Positions 32,171 to 42,053 of a stretch of 64,000 nt of DNA are shown here, piece after piece (within the stretch, counting starts at the first letter, position 1; the number at the start of each line of letters is the position of its first letter). A program made the position numbers and the translations under genes. The stretch comes from Nematopogon swammerdamellus (Eukaryota > Arthropoda > Insecta > Lepidoptera > Adelidae). The stretch lies in the NCBI GenBank assembly GCA_946902875.1, contig OX336353.1:19481151-19545150 (forward strand). The letters run 5' to 3'. The notes under the pieces are model-generated. The model was not told the DNA's origin and made no database searches. It was given only the letters and a program-made list of their open reading frames with translations.

Positions 32171-32550
32171 CAGCCTCGGTAGCTCAGTGGCGAGGTTGGT
32201 TAGTCAACTGTTATTAAGCAACGCTGAGCGCGGTCAGTGTTTGGATGGGTGACCGCTCGACCGTTGGAGGCTGACCGTGGTTCGGATTCCACGTTAAACT
32301 GTAGGTCCCTTCCCTTCTTACCTTACTAGGTGGTAGGGTTTATCCCGGCCGCATTGGTACCACCGCACTGAACGAAACGTCGGTCGAAACGGCTATGTAA
32401 ATAGTTCGTGTTTTCCGTCCAGTTTAGTGTAGCCGACATGAAATTAAGGGAAGCACTGACATGGCACCTAGTTCACCCTGTGTTATGGGCTGACATCACG
32501 GATGTTGTAGGTGATGTAGCCAACCGTGTCAGGTTCCATAAAAATAAAAA
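32171..32550 (+). mobile_element. 5S/tRNA chimeric SINE, full length (reference copy)
   Basis: Order: CAGCCTCGGTAGCTCAGTGG (tRNA A-box-like), ATTAAGCAACGCTGAGCGCG and GGATGGGTGACCGC (5S rRNA internal control region, with the GCGGTCA...TGACCGC hairpin), GAGGCTGA (complement of TCAGCCTC at the start, an 8-bp closing stem), GTGGTTCGGATTCCACG (B-box-like), body with GTAGGTCCCTTCCCTTCTTA and GGTACCACCGCACTGAA, and tail GATGTTGTAGGTGATGTAGC ... CCATAAAAA. It has internal pol III promoter elements and no coding capacity. Confidence 0.85.
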
Positions 32551-32656
32551 AAAATATTATACTTACACAAATATTATAAAGATAACGATTAGTTTGTAAG
32601 GAATAACATTAAAGTTGTATTGTATTAAGATACTTTATATTTACATACATACATAT

Positions 32657-32972
32657 CACACACGCTGAATCCCGACAATCGGGGTAAGCAGAGTAATCGG
32701 TGTTGTGCTGCAAGAACTCTTGTCAATTACAGCACAACACCGACCACCACGTTTCGCAAAGTATTCGAACAAGATTAAATCGATCAAGCAGCAAGTATGG
32801 CACGAAGACCCACCTGCTGCATGACTCGGTGGAAGTACCGTGCCAAGGTGAGAGGTGGCGAGCCTGTCGCCCTTTTAGCACGGCATCTTGTCCTTATCCC
32901 TTAGTCGCCTTTTACGACATGCATGGGGAGAGATGCAGTGGGGATATTCTTTTTAAGTACCGGCCCCACACG
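32657..32972 (+). mobile_element. Family B repeat, full length
   Basis: Nearly identical to 3625-3942, again preceded by an (ATAC)n-like run. The high identity suggests a recent burst. Confidence 0.65.
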
Positions 32973-33192
32973 TTAATCCTATTACTTTAAGTGAACTAAA
33001 CTTATATATATATACCTATATAATTGGTTTCTCGGAAACGGATCTAACGATTTGGATGAAATTTGGTATTTAGATAATGTTATTTTTTTCAAGTCTATCT
33101 AGGTAGGTGTAGACACCGAGCGAAGCTCGGTCGCCCAGGTACTATTAGATATTAAAAGAAGAATTTGTTTAAAACTAAACTATCTTAAAAAA

Positions 33193-33350
33193 TAATTAGC
33201 CTGGGGTTTTTCAAAAGGGGCGTGAAAAGGCTCCTGTCAGGCCGGCATGACATTCGCAATCCCCGTGCATCACAGAATGTCCATGGGCATCGTTAGACAC
33301 CTACTTGTAGGTGAAACGATGCCACATGTCGCGCTATCGATAAAAAAAAA
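33193..33350 (+). mobile_element. LINE 3'-end fragment with poly-A
   Basis: GGCTCCTGTCAGGCCGGCAT, CACAGAATGTCCATGGGCAT and GCCACATGTCGCGCTATCGA followed by A-rich sequence. Same family as 26150-26290, opposite strand. Confidence 0.6.
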
Positions 33351-33896
33351 TTATTATTATAATAACCACCACCTATCGCTCGAAGCTAGACTCGCGTCGT
33401 CCCGGAGAGCTCCGTAGCCACGGCCTGCACCCGCCGGCGCGCTTGGAGGTTTGTCTCCCGCCGCCGGCGGTATTACCGTTTTTTATTTTTGTATTAATTT
33501 TGTGTATTTTTATTACTTTTGTATAAATATGTAAAATTAATATGAATTTTTAAAATGTGAAATAAAGAACATGAAATTATAATAAAATAAACTTTAAATT
33601 AAATATAACTATTACAATTAAATAAATGAAGAAAAGTTGCACCGCTTGAGCGTTGGGGGTGCGGTGCAGTAGAGTTTGTAAGATTGGATGTAGGAGGTAA
33701 TCTCTGAAAACACTCACCCACTGGCACCGACTCCATAGGGCCTAGGGCATAGGGGTGCTCGAGCCCCCCGAATTTTATTGTCAGTAGGGGCTGACAAGGC
33801 CCCCCCCCCCCCCCCTTTTTTTTTACCTGTGATTATTTTAAACTGTGTCAAGTAAAAGAGTCCTTTCTCATGATTCTGTGGTCCTTAACAGCACTA
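33351..33896. other. Intergenic repeats, no gene
   Basis: Just before the LINE end, 33000-33140 contains GTGTAGACACCGAGCGAAGC, a LINE-tail type. 33360-33480 is a GC-rich piece (CCGCCGGCGCGCTTGGAGG). 33801-33816 is a C run. The rest is AT-rich. Confidence 0.4.
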
Positions 33897-33898
33897 TA

Positions 33899-34161
33899 CA
33901 GGGGGTGTATTTTAACCGACTGCGTTCCTTTCAGGGGGTTGTTCTGTATCCTAAACTGAGTAACTTTTGTTCTACAACTTTTGGAAATTGGAAAAAAAAA
34001 ATTCACTTTCTCCATACATTTAAGGGCAGACCTAACCTCCAAATTTATGGGGAAAGTGATTTTTTTTTTTGGAAATTCCAAAAGTTGTAGAACAAAAGTT
34101 ACTCAGTTTAGGATACAGAACAACCCCCTGAAAGGAACGCAGTCGGTTAAAATACACCCTG
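33899..34161. mobile_element. TA-type palindromic MITE (263 bp)
   Basis: Flanked by TA on both sides, ends CAGGGGGTGTATTTTAACCG / CGGTTAAAATACACCCTG. Arms of about 95 bp (including GAGTAACTTTTGTTCTACAA) are inverted copies around a short centre. Tc1/mariner-type MITE by target site; no coding potential. Confidence 0.75.
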
Positions 34162-34171
34162 TATATATATA

Positions 34172-34315
34172 TTTTTTTTAATGGAAACTGACTACATCAC
34201 CTACAACATTCGTGATGTTAGCCGATAACACCGGGTGAACTAGGTGCCATGTCAGTGCTTCCCTTCATTTCATGTCGGCTAAAACTGAACTGGACGGAAA
34301 ACACGAACTATTTAC
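34172..34315 (-). mobile_element. 5S/tRNA SINE 3' fragment
   Basis: The inverse of the SINE tail and body up to CACGAACTATTTAC. Its body is cut at the same ATTTAC position as at 29882. Confidence 0.7.
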
Positions 34316-34318
34316 CCG

Positions 34319-35850
34319 ACTACGGCGAAGCCGAAAAAAGGAAGGGTTATGAGTTTGGCGTGTGTGTATGTATGTATGTATGTATGTGACTATCTATATT
34401 CCACTCTACAGCCTAAAGTACTGGGCAGATTTGAATAATTCTTGTACCATTGGATTCGTCTCATTCACGGGAGTGTCATAGGCTATATAAAATTTTTCTA
34501 AATTCAAAATGGCGGACGCACGGCCTCAAAATGTCAAATTAGTTTTTCAAAATATATTTAATGGGGTATCAAATGAAAGATAATTAAATTACGATTCCGA
34601 AAATATATATTTTGCTACCTATTAAACTTATGTGTACAGAGAAATAGAGCAAAATGTGTGGCGCGTGCATGAATCGCGATGAAGCGTGGTCGCCCGCGCA
34701 CCGCGCCGCGCGCCCCCTCGTTTTTAACCGACTTCCAAAAAAGGAGGAGGTTCTCAATTCGTCTGTATGTTTTTTTTTTTTTTTATTTTTTTTTTTATTT
34801 TTTTTATTTTTTTGTATGTTTGTAACACGATTTCTCCGTCAATTGAGGGCCGATTTAGAAAATTCTTTTTTTGTTAGTTAGGTCATACTTCCGAGGTGGT
34901 CCCATTTCAATTTTATCGAATTTGGTTCAGTGGTTTTCGAAAAATCAGCATAATACTATGGTGTGTGGTTACCTTCAGCAAAACTTGTGATGTGGTCGTT
35001 TTCGGCAATTTTCAGTTTGATAAATTAGTATGGTGTGTGGTTACCTTCAGCAAAACATTTGTGATGTGGACTTATTCAGCAATTTGCAGTCTGACACATA
35101 TGGCGAATAATTCTGTACCACTTCAATCGATTTTGATTATTCGATTTCGATTATTCTTTTTTATGTAATATTACTAAAAAGAATGAAATAAAAACTGTTT
35201 TAAAAAATATTAAACCGATTTCCAAAAAACAAAAAAAAAAAAAACTAAAAAGTATTAAATACCTAATATTTTGAAATTTTCTCTGTCCTGTTGAAATACA
35301 TGAATCGATATACTAGTGATACATATTCGGACCCTTGTTTCATGAATATTCTAAATTTGAAATTTTTTTATTTTTTCCGACCGGCGTTTAATTTATTATG
35401 GTACCTGGCCAGTACCTACTGTACCGAGTACCATCGAGCTGGTTTGATGATGGAGACAGAAGGTGGCCATAGGAACTCCTAAACTACACATGATAAACCC
35501 ATCGTGTTTGGGCTCGTTGCATTTGTCTTCACGAGAAATTTACTTTAGACCTAAAAGATTCTCAATTCGACGGTATGTTTTCTTTTTTTGGATGTTTGTT
35601 ACGCGATTACTCCGTCAATTGTGGGCCGATTTTGAAAATTCTTTTTTTTTTTATTTGAAAGGGGATAACCCTGAGGTTTTTGAAGTGAAAACTTCTTTAG
35701 CGGCTCTTGGCACTTTTTTAGGTGGGTAAAAATGTATAACTCGCGACATCGCGTCAGCGTCATTTTTAAAATGAAACCTTAAGTCATTGCGTTAAGGGTT
35801 AAGTTAGAGTGGCACGGGATCTGCCGGCACTCCCGGAGTGCAACTGTTAA
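34319..35850 (+). repeat. Repeat family G and LINE-tail-like units, no gene
   Basis: 34319-34410 has CCCGACTACGGCGAAGCCGA and a (GTAT)n run. 34728-35200 starts AACCGACTTCCAAAAAAGGA, GGAGGTTCTCAATTCGTCTG. 35450-35560 has CTAAACTACACATGATAAAC; 35600-35760 has TACTCCGTCAATTGTGGGCC. The same blocks recur inverted at 41330-42049 and 63640-64000. Frames here (for example 34654-34881, 35463-35729) are compositional. Confidence 0.5.
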
Positions 35851-36045
35851 GTAGGGTTCCGTAACACGTTTATGTCTGTCCATTCTACTAAGTTCTGCAA
35901 AATGAATGTAGGGTTCCGTAACATATGCATGTCTATCCGTTCTACTAAATTTTACAATTTTCAACCAAGGTCCTCCGATGGTTATTTTATAATAAAAGTT
36001 GGCTTCCGTAACACGTTTATGTCTGTCCATTCTACTAAGTTCTGC
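35851..36045 (-). repeat. Small copy of the repeat found at 62560-63465
   Basis: Units such as GGGTTCCGTAACACGTTTAT and CCTCCGATGGTTATTTTATA match the inverse of the 62.6-63.5 kb array (about three units). The flanking GCACTCCCGGAGTGCAACTG also matches the flank at 63460-63480. Confidence 0.7.
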
Positions 36046-36390
36046 AACATCACCTACAACGTCCGTGATTTCAGCCCATAACACCAGTGCCATGTCAGTG
36101 CTTCCCCCTTTGATCGTGCTGACTACACTGAACTGGTCGGAAAACACAAACTATTTACATAGCCGTTTCGACCGACGTTTAATTCAGTGCGGTGGTACCA
36201 ACCCGGGAAGGTTAAACCCTACCACCAAGTAAAATTACGAGGGAAGGGACTTACAGTTTTACGAGGAATCCGAACCTTGGTCAGCCTCCAACGGTCAGCG
36301 GTCACCCATCTAAGTACTGACCGCACCCAGCGTTGCTTAAAATTCAATAGCGACAGTTGACTGTCTGCACCACTGAGCTATCGAAGCTGA
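36046..36390 (-). mobile_element. 5S/tRNA chimeric SINE, nearly full length
   Basis: The tail is truncated, the body and 5S-derived head are present (inverse of GGATGGGTGACCGC with small changes), ending GAGCTATCGAAGCTGA. Confidence 0.8.
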
Positions 36391-36486
36391 CGTGGTCCTA
36401 TTTTAATTGGGTCAAGATCGGATTGGAAAGCGAGGCGGAATCGCGAGGCCGAAGGCCGAGCGATTCCGCCGAGTACATTAATAGCA

Positions 36487-36916
36487 AAAAATTACTAAAA
36501 AAAACTGTGAAATTAAAAAAAAGTTTTAAAAAACATAAAACCGACTTCCTAAAAAAAGGAAAACTAAAAAACTATTCAAAATAAAAATATAAAAACCGCC
36601 TTCAAAAATATATGAAATAAAAACTTAAAAAAAAAAAACGAACCCTAGAGTTGAAGGCGGTGCTAAAGCAAGCAAAAATGATGCATGAAAGAAAACATGA
36701 GTGGATGATAATATCCTTTGTGATTTGTGTAGCCTTTTTAGCACCGCCTTCAACTCTAGGGTTCGTTTTTTTTTTTAAGTTTTTATTTCATATATTTTTG
36801 AAGGCGGTTTTTATATTTTTATTTTGAATAGTTTTTTAGTTTTCCTTTTTTTAGGAAGTCGGTTTTATGTTTTTTAAAACTTTTTTTTAATTTCACAGTT
36901 TTTTTTAGTAATTTTT
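36487..36916. repeat. Large palindrome, about 180-bp arms, 69-bp centre
   Basis: 36487-36667 and 36737-36916 are near-perfect inverted copies; the inner ends read GAGTTGAAGGCGGTGCTAAA. The centre contains CATGAAAGAAAACATGAGTG. Both flanks encode the same lysine-rich frame (LLKKTVKLKKSFKKHKTDFL), which is only a consequence of the palindrome. Relatives: 40975-41215, 58040-58210, 62130-62345. Confidence 0.85.
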
Positions 36917-37017
36917 CGGTGTGTTCCATGTACATATTATGACGCGCGCGCGACGACGACGCGAAGGAGCGACATAGTATGGTCGGTTGGTAATATACCT
37001 TCATACTTACTTACTCA

Positions 37018-37095
37018 CACACACCACACGCCGTATCCCGACAATCGGGTAAGCAGAGTAATCGGTGTTGTGCTGCAAGTACTCTGGTAAATTAG
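37018..37095 (+). mobile_element. Family B 5' fragment
   Basis: CCCGACAATCGGGTAAGCAG and GTAATCGGTGTTGTGCTGCA; cut after GGTAAATTA. Confidence 0.55.
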
Positions 37096-37179
37096 CCGTG
37101 CGAATAGTAGGTGACTCCCAATTGTCCCGCGTTCTAGAACCACTGCAACTCCGTAGGGATACATAGCTAAATCAGAGCC

Positions 37180-37357
37180 TGTTGAAATACACAGAGCAAT
37201 ATTTCCCCCCAAGTACAGTCTCGGGTCCTTCAAATGGGCCCCTGTCAGGCCGGCATGGCATTCGCAGCCTCCACATGCTACCGAATGTCCATGGGCGTCG
37301 CTAGACATCTTATGGGTGGCTCGGCGCCACATGTCGCGCTTACTATAAAAAAAAATT
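37180..37357 (+). mobile_element. LINE 3'-end fragment with poly-A
   Basis: GGGCCCCTGTCAGGCCGGCA, CATGGGCGTCGCTAGACATC and CGGCGCCACATGTCGCGCTT, ending in an A run. Confidence 0.6.
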
Positions 37358-37742
37358 ATATCAGTAGCTTTGGCCTCGCCTTAGTGGCTTACCTGCTTCG
37401 AGTGAGTACATTATTCAACTATGTGAAACTTCGGTTTTCGGCCTTGAACTGATTGGTTTACTTACTTCCCGAATCCGCCTCACCTCACCCCACCCAGATA
37501 TGTTTACTTATATAGGGAAAAAAAATCGTATAACTTACACAGCTCAGTCTTCGGTCTTGCTCTGATTGACTTTTTGTTTTACTTCAAGACTACATACATC
37601 GTTCAACTATACATAATTTGTTTATAGATGTACTCACTCATGCGCTATTTGCAGAAAACTTTAGTTTCGAATTCATATGACGATATAAACGGACGGATAG
37701 TTGTATAATAGTATAATAGTATAAATGTAACAATAATAACAG
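37358..37742. other. Degenerate Helitron-array-like and AT-rich sequence
   Basis: Phrases such as TTTGGCCTCGCCTTAGTGGC and CTTCGGTTTTCGGCCTTG resemble worn units of the GGCCTTCGGCC arrays. No boundaries were found. Confidence 0.35.
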
Positions 37743-38271
37743 ATGAGCAGGCAAAGCATGTCAACTAGGGCACGTTTGGCTGTCCATGGTGGAGTGCTGG
37801 CCCCTACACTTATGTACGGGAGTGAAAGTTGGGCATGGCAGACGAAGCATGAAAGCAGGATTAATGCTGTAGAAATGCGCGCGTTGAGGAGTATGTGTGG
37901 AGTTACAATGAAAGATAGATTGAGAAATAGTGTAGTGCGAGAGCGCTTGTGGGCTGAAAGAAGATATAGTGACAAGGATTGAGAAAGCGATGCTTCGGTG
38001 GTTCGGTCATGTTGGAAGAATGGATGCTATGATACTAACGAAAGAAATTTATGAAGCAAATGTGAGTGGAATAGTCGGGATTGGTCGCCCTAGACGCACT
38101 TACCTGGACCAGATCGGGCATGTGCTCAAAAAGGGGCAAGTGCGTAGTACCCGTAACCGACGAGCATGCATGAAGAACATTATGGGAGTGGAAGAGGCGG
38201 CAGAGGTGTGTCAGGATCGTGGCACGTGGAGATCCGTTGTCTCTGCCTACCCCACCGGGAAACAGGCGTGA
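37743..38271 (+). pseudogene. RTE-like LINE C-terminal fragment with a frameshift
   Basis: 37743-37982 reads HGGVLAPTLMYGSESWAW, KHESRINAVEMRALRSMCGV and RLRNSVVRERLW. A frameshift at about 37970 leads to TRIEKAMLRWFGHVGRMDAM, GRPRRTYLDQIGHVLKKGQV and EEAAEVCQDRGTWRSVVSAY (to 38271). These are the classical C-terminal motifs of RTE-type LINEs. An (ATGT)n tract follows immediately, as usual at RTE 3' ends. 5'-truncated. Confidence 0.8.
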
Positions 38272-38378
38272 CGCTATGTATGTATGTATGTATGGATAGT
38301 ATCAATATACGAGTAACATATAACGTTTAAAGTATGCAAACGGTTTTTAAAAAAGCCTAAAATAAAAAATAAGTTATA

Positions 38379-38994
38379 AAAAACTAAAACCCGACTACGA
38401 AAAAGTTAGTTATGAAAATCGTGTAACTAAAAATAACAAAATAATGTTTTCCATATAATTTATCAGATACAGCGATTATCTTTTCATATTGATTTTACCT
38501 TAGCACTAACTCTTTAAATTTTGCTAAATTTATTATTTTTAACGTTCTAAATATAGAGCCGTGGTCGGGCGTTCTTCGGTCAACAAGACAAGTGGGGACG
38601 TCGTCGTGCATTATGGTCGTTGTCACTCGGTATGTATGCCTACTTATAATAATTTTAGATTGGCTCTGACTGATCTTACAAAAATAATAGCCTCCGTAAG
38701 GGGTTCCGTCCGATGTCAGTATGGCTGTCCTAAGTTCCTCGCTTTAATTCTATGGACACCAAGGAGCATTACCAGTTGCATGCCCTATTATCCAGCGGGA
38801 ACGCCCGACCACGGCTCTATATTTAGAACGTTAAAAATAATAAATTTAGCAAAATTTAAAGAGTTAGTGCTAAGGTAAAATCAATATGAAAAGATAATCG
38901 CTGTATCTGATAAATTATATGGAAAACATTATTTTGTTATTTTTAGTTACACGATTTTCATAACTAACTTTTTCGTAGTCGGGTTTTAGTTTTT
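38379..38994. mobile_element. Fold-back element, 196-bp near-perfect arms, 224-bp centre
   Basis: 38379-38574 and 38799-38994 are inverted copies, from AAAAACTAAAACCCGACTAC at the outer end to AGCCGTGGTCGGGCGTTC at the inner end. The centre (38575-38798) is of higher GC and not repeated elsewhere in the window. It abuts a truncated SINE at 38995. Confidence 0.75.
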
Positions 38995-39217
38995 ACATAG
39001 CCGTTTCGAAAGACGTTTCATTCAGCGCGGTGGTATCAAACCGGGCGAGATAAACCCTACCACCTAGTAAGGTAAAAGGAAAGGGACCTACAGTTTTACG
39101 TGGAATCCGAACCACGGTCAGCCTCCAATGCTCGAGCGCTCACCCATCCAAGTACTGACCGCGCCCAGGTGTGCTTAACAACAGTCGACCGACCGCACCA
39201 CTGAGCTACCGTGGCTA
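38995..39217 (-). mobile_element. 5S/tRNA chimeric SINE, 5' two thirds
   Basis: Starts inside the body at ACATAGCCGTTTCGAAAGAC and runs to GAGCTACCGTGGCTAA. The 5S-derived segment is present (CCATCCAAGTACTGACCGCG). The tail was lost at the fold-back element. Confidence 0.8.
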
Positions 39218-39439
39218 ACTTGCCGTTTAATTATTTTATTTCACAATCACAATAATTTATTATGCTCTGTTAATTGCTGGTAAACCACATTTGATTCTTA
39301 TCTTTATCTATCATACATAACTACTACAAATTAAGAACTCGTAAAAATTCCAAATCTATATTACATTTACGGTATGATTGACATTTGAATATGGCAAACC
39401 AATTTTTGACAGCACAGCCCCCCCAATATTTTTAACAAG

Positions 39440-39548
39440 TCGGCGCCCGTGCACTCACCCGATTTTGAAAATTCTTCGACCAATATGGATAGAATGGATC
39501 TTCAAGATTGACATAGGCTATGCGAGCGAAGTCGCGGACAAAAGCTAG
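39440..39548 (+). mobile_element. Helitron 3' terminus
   Basis: Ends GCGAGCGAAGTCGCGGACAAAAGCTAG followed by T, with the usual GC hairpin and CTAG end. No matching 5' end was located; the element body is unclear. Confidence 0.5.
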
Positions 39549-39670
39549 TACAGATTAAAGCAGTGCTCATTTTGTCTGCCAGTGCACCATGTGTGCAGAC
39601 AGGACCAAGACGGAAGACACTGGAAAGGACCGCCTCGACGAGGAAAATCTTGGAGTAAGTAGAGAAGATT

Positions 39671-40060
39671 GGCGGCGGGTGGCCGAGTGGTTTGGGCATC
39701 GGTTTCTCATGCGAGAGGTCCGCGGTTCGAATCCGTTCGGCGTGTACCAGTGAGTTTTTTCTGACGAAAAAATTTAATTGCATACCTACACCTGCTGCTT
39801 CACCGTTCGGAACCGGTGTAAAACTGTAGGTCCCTTCCCTTGCCCATTACTAGGTGGAAGGCTCAAATTGTAGCCGAATGGGTTGGTACCACCGTACTGG
39901 ATGTAAGATGGCCGCATAGCAGCCTCGGTTGTGTTCTCCTCTAGTCCAGTATAGCCAGTAATCCAGGGAAGTCTCCGGTATGGCACCTACCTTCTCGGAG
40001 GTGATAATGGCTGGTCGGAGCATGCGCTTTGGCCCCTCCGTCTCAGTCGCCGTCGAAACT
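39671..40060 (+). mobile_element. Second SINE family: tRNA-like head with the shared body
   Basis: The head has TGGCCGAGTGGTTTGGGC (A box) and GGTTCGAATCC (B box) with a poorly paired acceptor stem, so it is a SINE head, not a working tRNA. The body shares AAAACTGTAGGTCCCTTCCC, GGTTGGTACCACCG and GGTATGGCACCTAC-like motifs with the 5S SINE. The tail reads CCTTCTCGGAGGTGATAATG. Other copies: 55895-56165 and the fragment 9476-9635. Confidence 0.75.
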
Positions 40061-40827
40061 ATGGGCACAGATTACTTAATAGTTACTTCGTAACAGATAA
40101 ATCACTCCATAGAAAATGTTCCTACCTTCGGGCTTTAATAGCCTACCCTTTCACAACGCCAATCGCTGCGTGCGAAAATGTACCTTAATGATCGAGTGTA
40201 AAGTGGTTATTGCTTTGCAGCTGCGCGCACTTGCGTGGGCGAGCGTCTATGTATACTTCGCGCGGCAGACGAATTTCTACTGAAAAAGACCGCCGGCGGC
40301 CCGTCGGGCGGTAGGTAGTTAGCGCGCGCAAGTACATAGAGTGCGTGAGGCCTGCTATGGGTGCCTAAAGCATTGATTTTATAACCCTGTCGGGACAGAT
40401 AGACCACTCCATATAACAAATTTGGTAACGTTGTAAATCGTAAAACCAACAGAGGGCGTTAATAATTTTTCTTGATGTTGTCGTAAAACAAACAGGTGGC
40501 GTTAATGTTTGTTAATACTTCTATACTAAGGGCGCTATCTAGTTGAAATACAACATGTATCTAGGTACCTTTAATTGTCACTAGGCTGTAGAATTACTGC
40601 TACTAGACAAAAGATGGCGCTTTCATTTATATTTATAAAGAACATTATTTATGTAAATTCCAAAATTTTTAATTATATTTGAATAATAAAATTATGACAA
40701 TTTACAATTAAACTAACACTTCTTATCAAATTAAATAAAATAAAAAAATGTTTTGAAAATTATTTGGTATACGGAACAAAATATTATTATGATTGTAATT
40801 TCCTGTTTGTGCGCTTTTAATAGATAG
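40061..40827. other. No recognised gene; GC-rich part at 40190-40350
   Basis: 40200-40350 contains CGCGCGCAAGTACATAGAGT-like CpG-rich sequence. 40440-40620 contains repeated small motifs (GGCGTTAAT, GGCGCTAT). No domain in the 80-codon frame at 40207-40449. Confidence 0.35.
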
Positions 40828-40888
40828 ATCCACACAGAGCACGGAATACCCCCGCGCGCGCGCGCGCGGTATTCCGTGCTCTGTGGAT
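40828..40888. repeat. Palindrome with a (CG)8 centre
   Basis: Arms CACAGAGCACGGAATACC (left) and its inverse (right) flank an alternating CG run at 40853-40868. It could form a cruciform or Z-DNA. Confidence 0.8.
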
Positions 40889-40974
40889 AGAACGTATTTA
40901 TTTAGTTGAACAGTTAAACAAATACTCGTCACTCTTCATTCTAATAATGTCAGCATTGTATGTAAAAAAAAAAA

Positions 40975-41215
40975 TATGAAAACTGCCTTAAAAAATTTAT
41001 GAAATTAAAAAAATCGAACCCTAGAGTTGAAGGCGGTGCTAAAGAAGGCTACACAAATCACAAAGGATATCATCCACGCATGTTTTCTTTCATGTATCAT
41101 TTTTGCTTGCTTTAGCACCGCCTTCAACTCTAGGGTTCGATTTTTTTTATTTCATACATTTTTGAAGGCGGTTTTTATATATTTTTTTAAATAGTTTTTT
41201 ATTTCACAGTTTTTT
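40975..41215. repeat. Palindromic repeat related to 36487-36916
   Basis: CGAACCCTAGAGTTGAAGGC and its inverse enclose GCTACACAAATCACAAAGGA. Arms shorter than at 36.5 kb. Confidence 0.75.
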
Positions 41216-42049
41216 TTGGAATTTTTTGCTATTAATGTACTCGGCGGAATCGCTCGACCTTCGGCCTCGCGATTCCGCCTCGCTTTCCAATCTGATCTCG
41301 ACCAAATTAAAATGGAACCACGTCATGGTTATCCCCTTTCAAACAAAAAAAAAGAATTTTCAAAATCGGCCCACAATAATTGACGGAGTAATCGCGTAAC
41401 AAACATCCAAAAAAAGAAAACATACCGTCGAATTGAGAATCTCCTAGGTCTAAAGTAAATTGCTCGTGATGACAAATTCAACGAGCCCAAACACGATGGG
41501 TTTATCATGTGTAGTTTAGGAGTTCCTATGGCCACCTTCCGTCTCCATCATCAGACCAGCTCGATGGTACTCGTACTCGTATTATAATATATTAAACGCA
41601 TCTGGCCGGTCGGAAAAGATTTCAAATTTAGAATATTCATGAAACAAGGGTCCGAATATGAATGACAATATCGATTCATGTATTTCAATACAATGACAGA
41701 GAAAATTTCAAAATATTAGGTACCTATTCTACCTATTTAATACTTTTTAGTTCTAGTTTATTTTTTTTAAGTCGGTTTTATATTTTTAAAACAATATTAC
41801 ATAAAAAACAATAATCGAAATCGAATAATCGAAATCGGTTGAAGTGGTACAGAATTATTCGCCATGTGTCAAACTGCAAATTGCTGAAAAAGCCCACATC
41901 ACAAAAGTTTTGCTGAAGGTAACCACACACCAATAGTATTTTGTTGCTTTTTCATAAACCGCTCAATCAATTTCAATAAAATTTCAATGGGAGCACCTCT
42001 GAAGTATGACCTACCAAACAAAAAAAGAATTTTCAAAATCAGCCCACAA
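41216..42049 (-). repeat. Repeat family G, inverse copy
   Basis: 41230-41310 has the hairpin GGAATCGCTCGACCTTCGGC. 41330-42049 is the inverse of blocks seen at 34.9-35.7 kb (GACGGAGTAATCGCGTAACA, GGTTTATCATGTGTAGTTTA). It ends at the piggyBac-like element. Confidence 0.5.
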
Positions 42050-42053
42050 TTAA

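Noticed and set aside
32190..32280. A genuine 5S rRNA gene
   Set aside because: Only the internal half of 5S is present, it lies between tRNA-like boxes, and a common SINE body and poly-A tail follow in many copies.
36357..37004. Two lysine-rich ORFs sharing KKTVKLKKSFKKHKTDFLKK
   Set aside because: They are the two arms of one palindrome read in opposite directions; AAA-rich composition explains the lysines.
39671..39745. A functional tRNA gene
   Set aside because: The acceptor and T stems pair poorly and the sequence continues into a SINE body.
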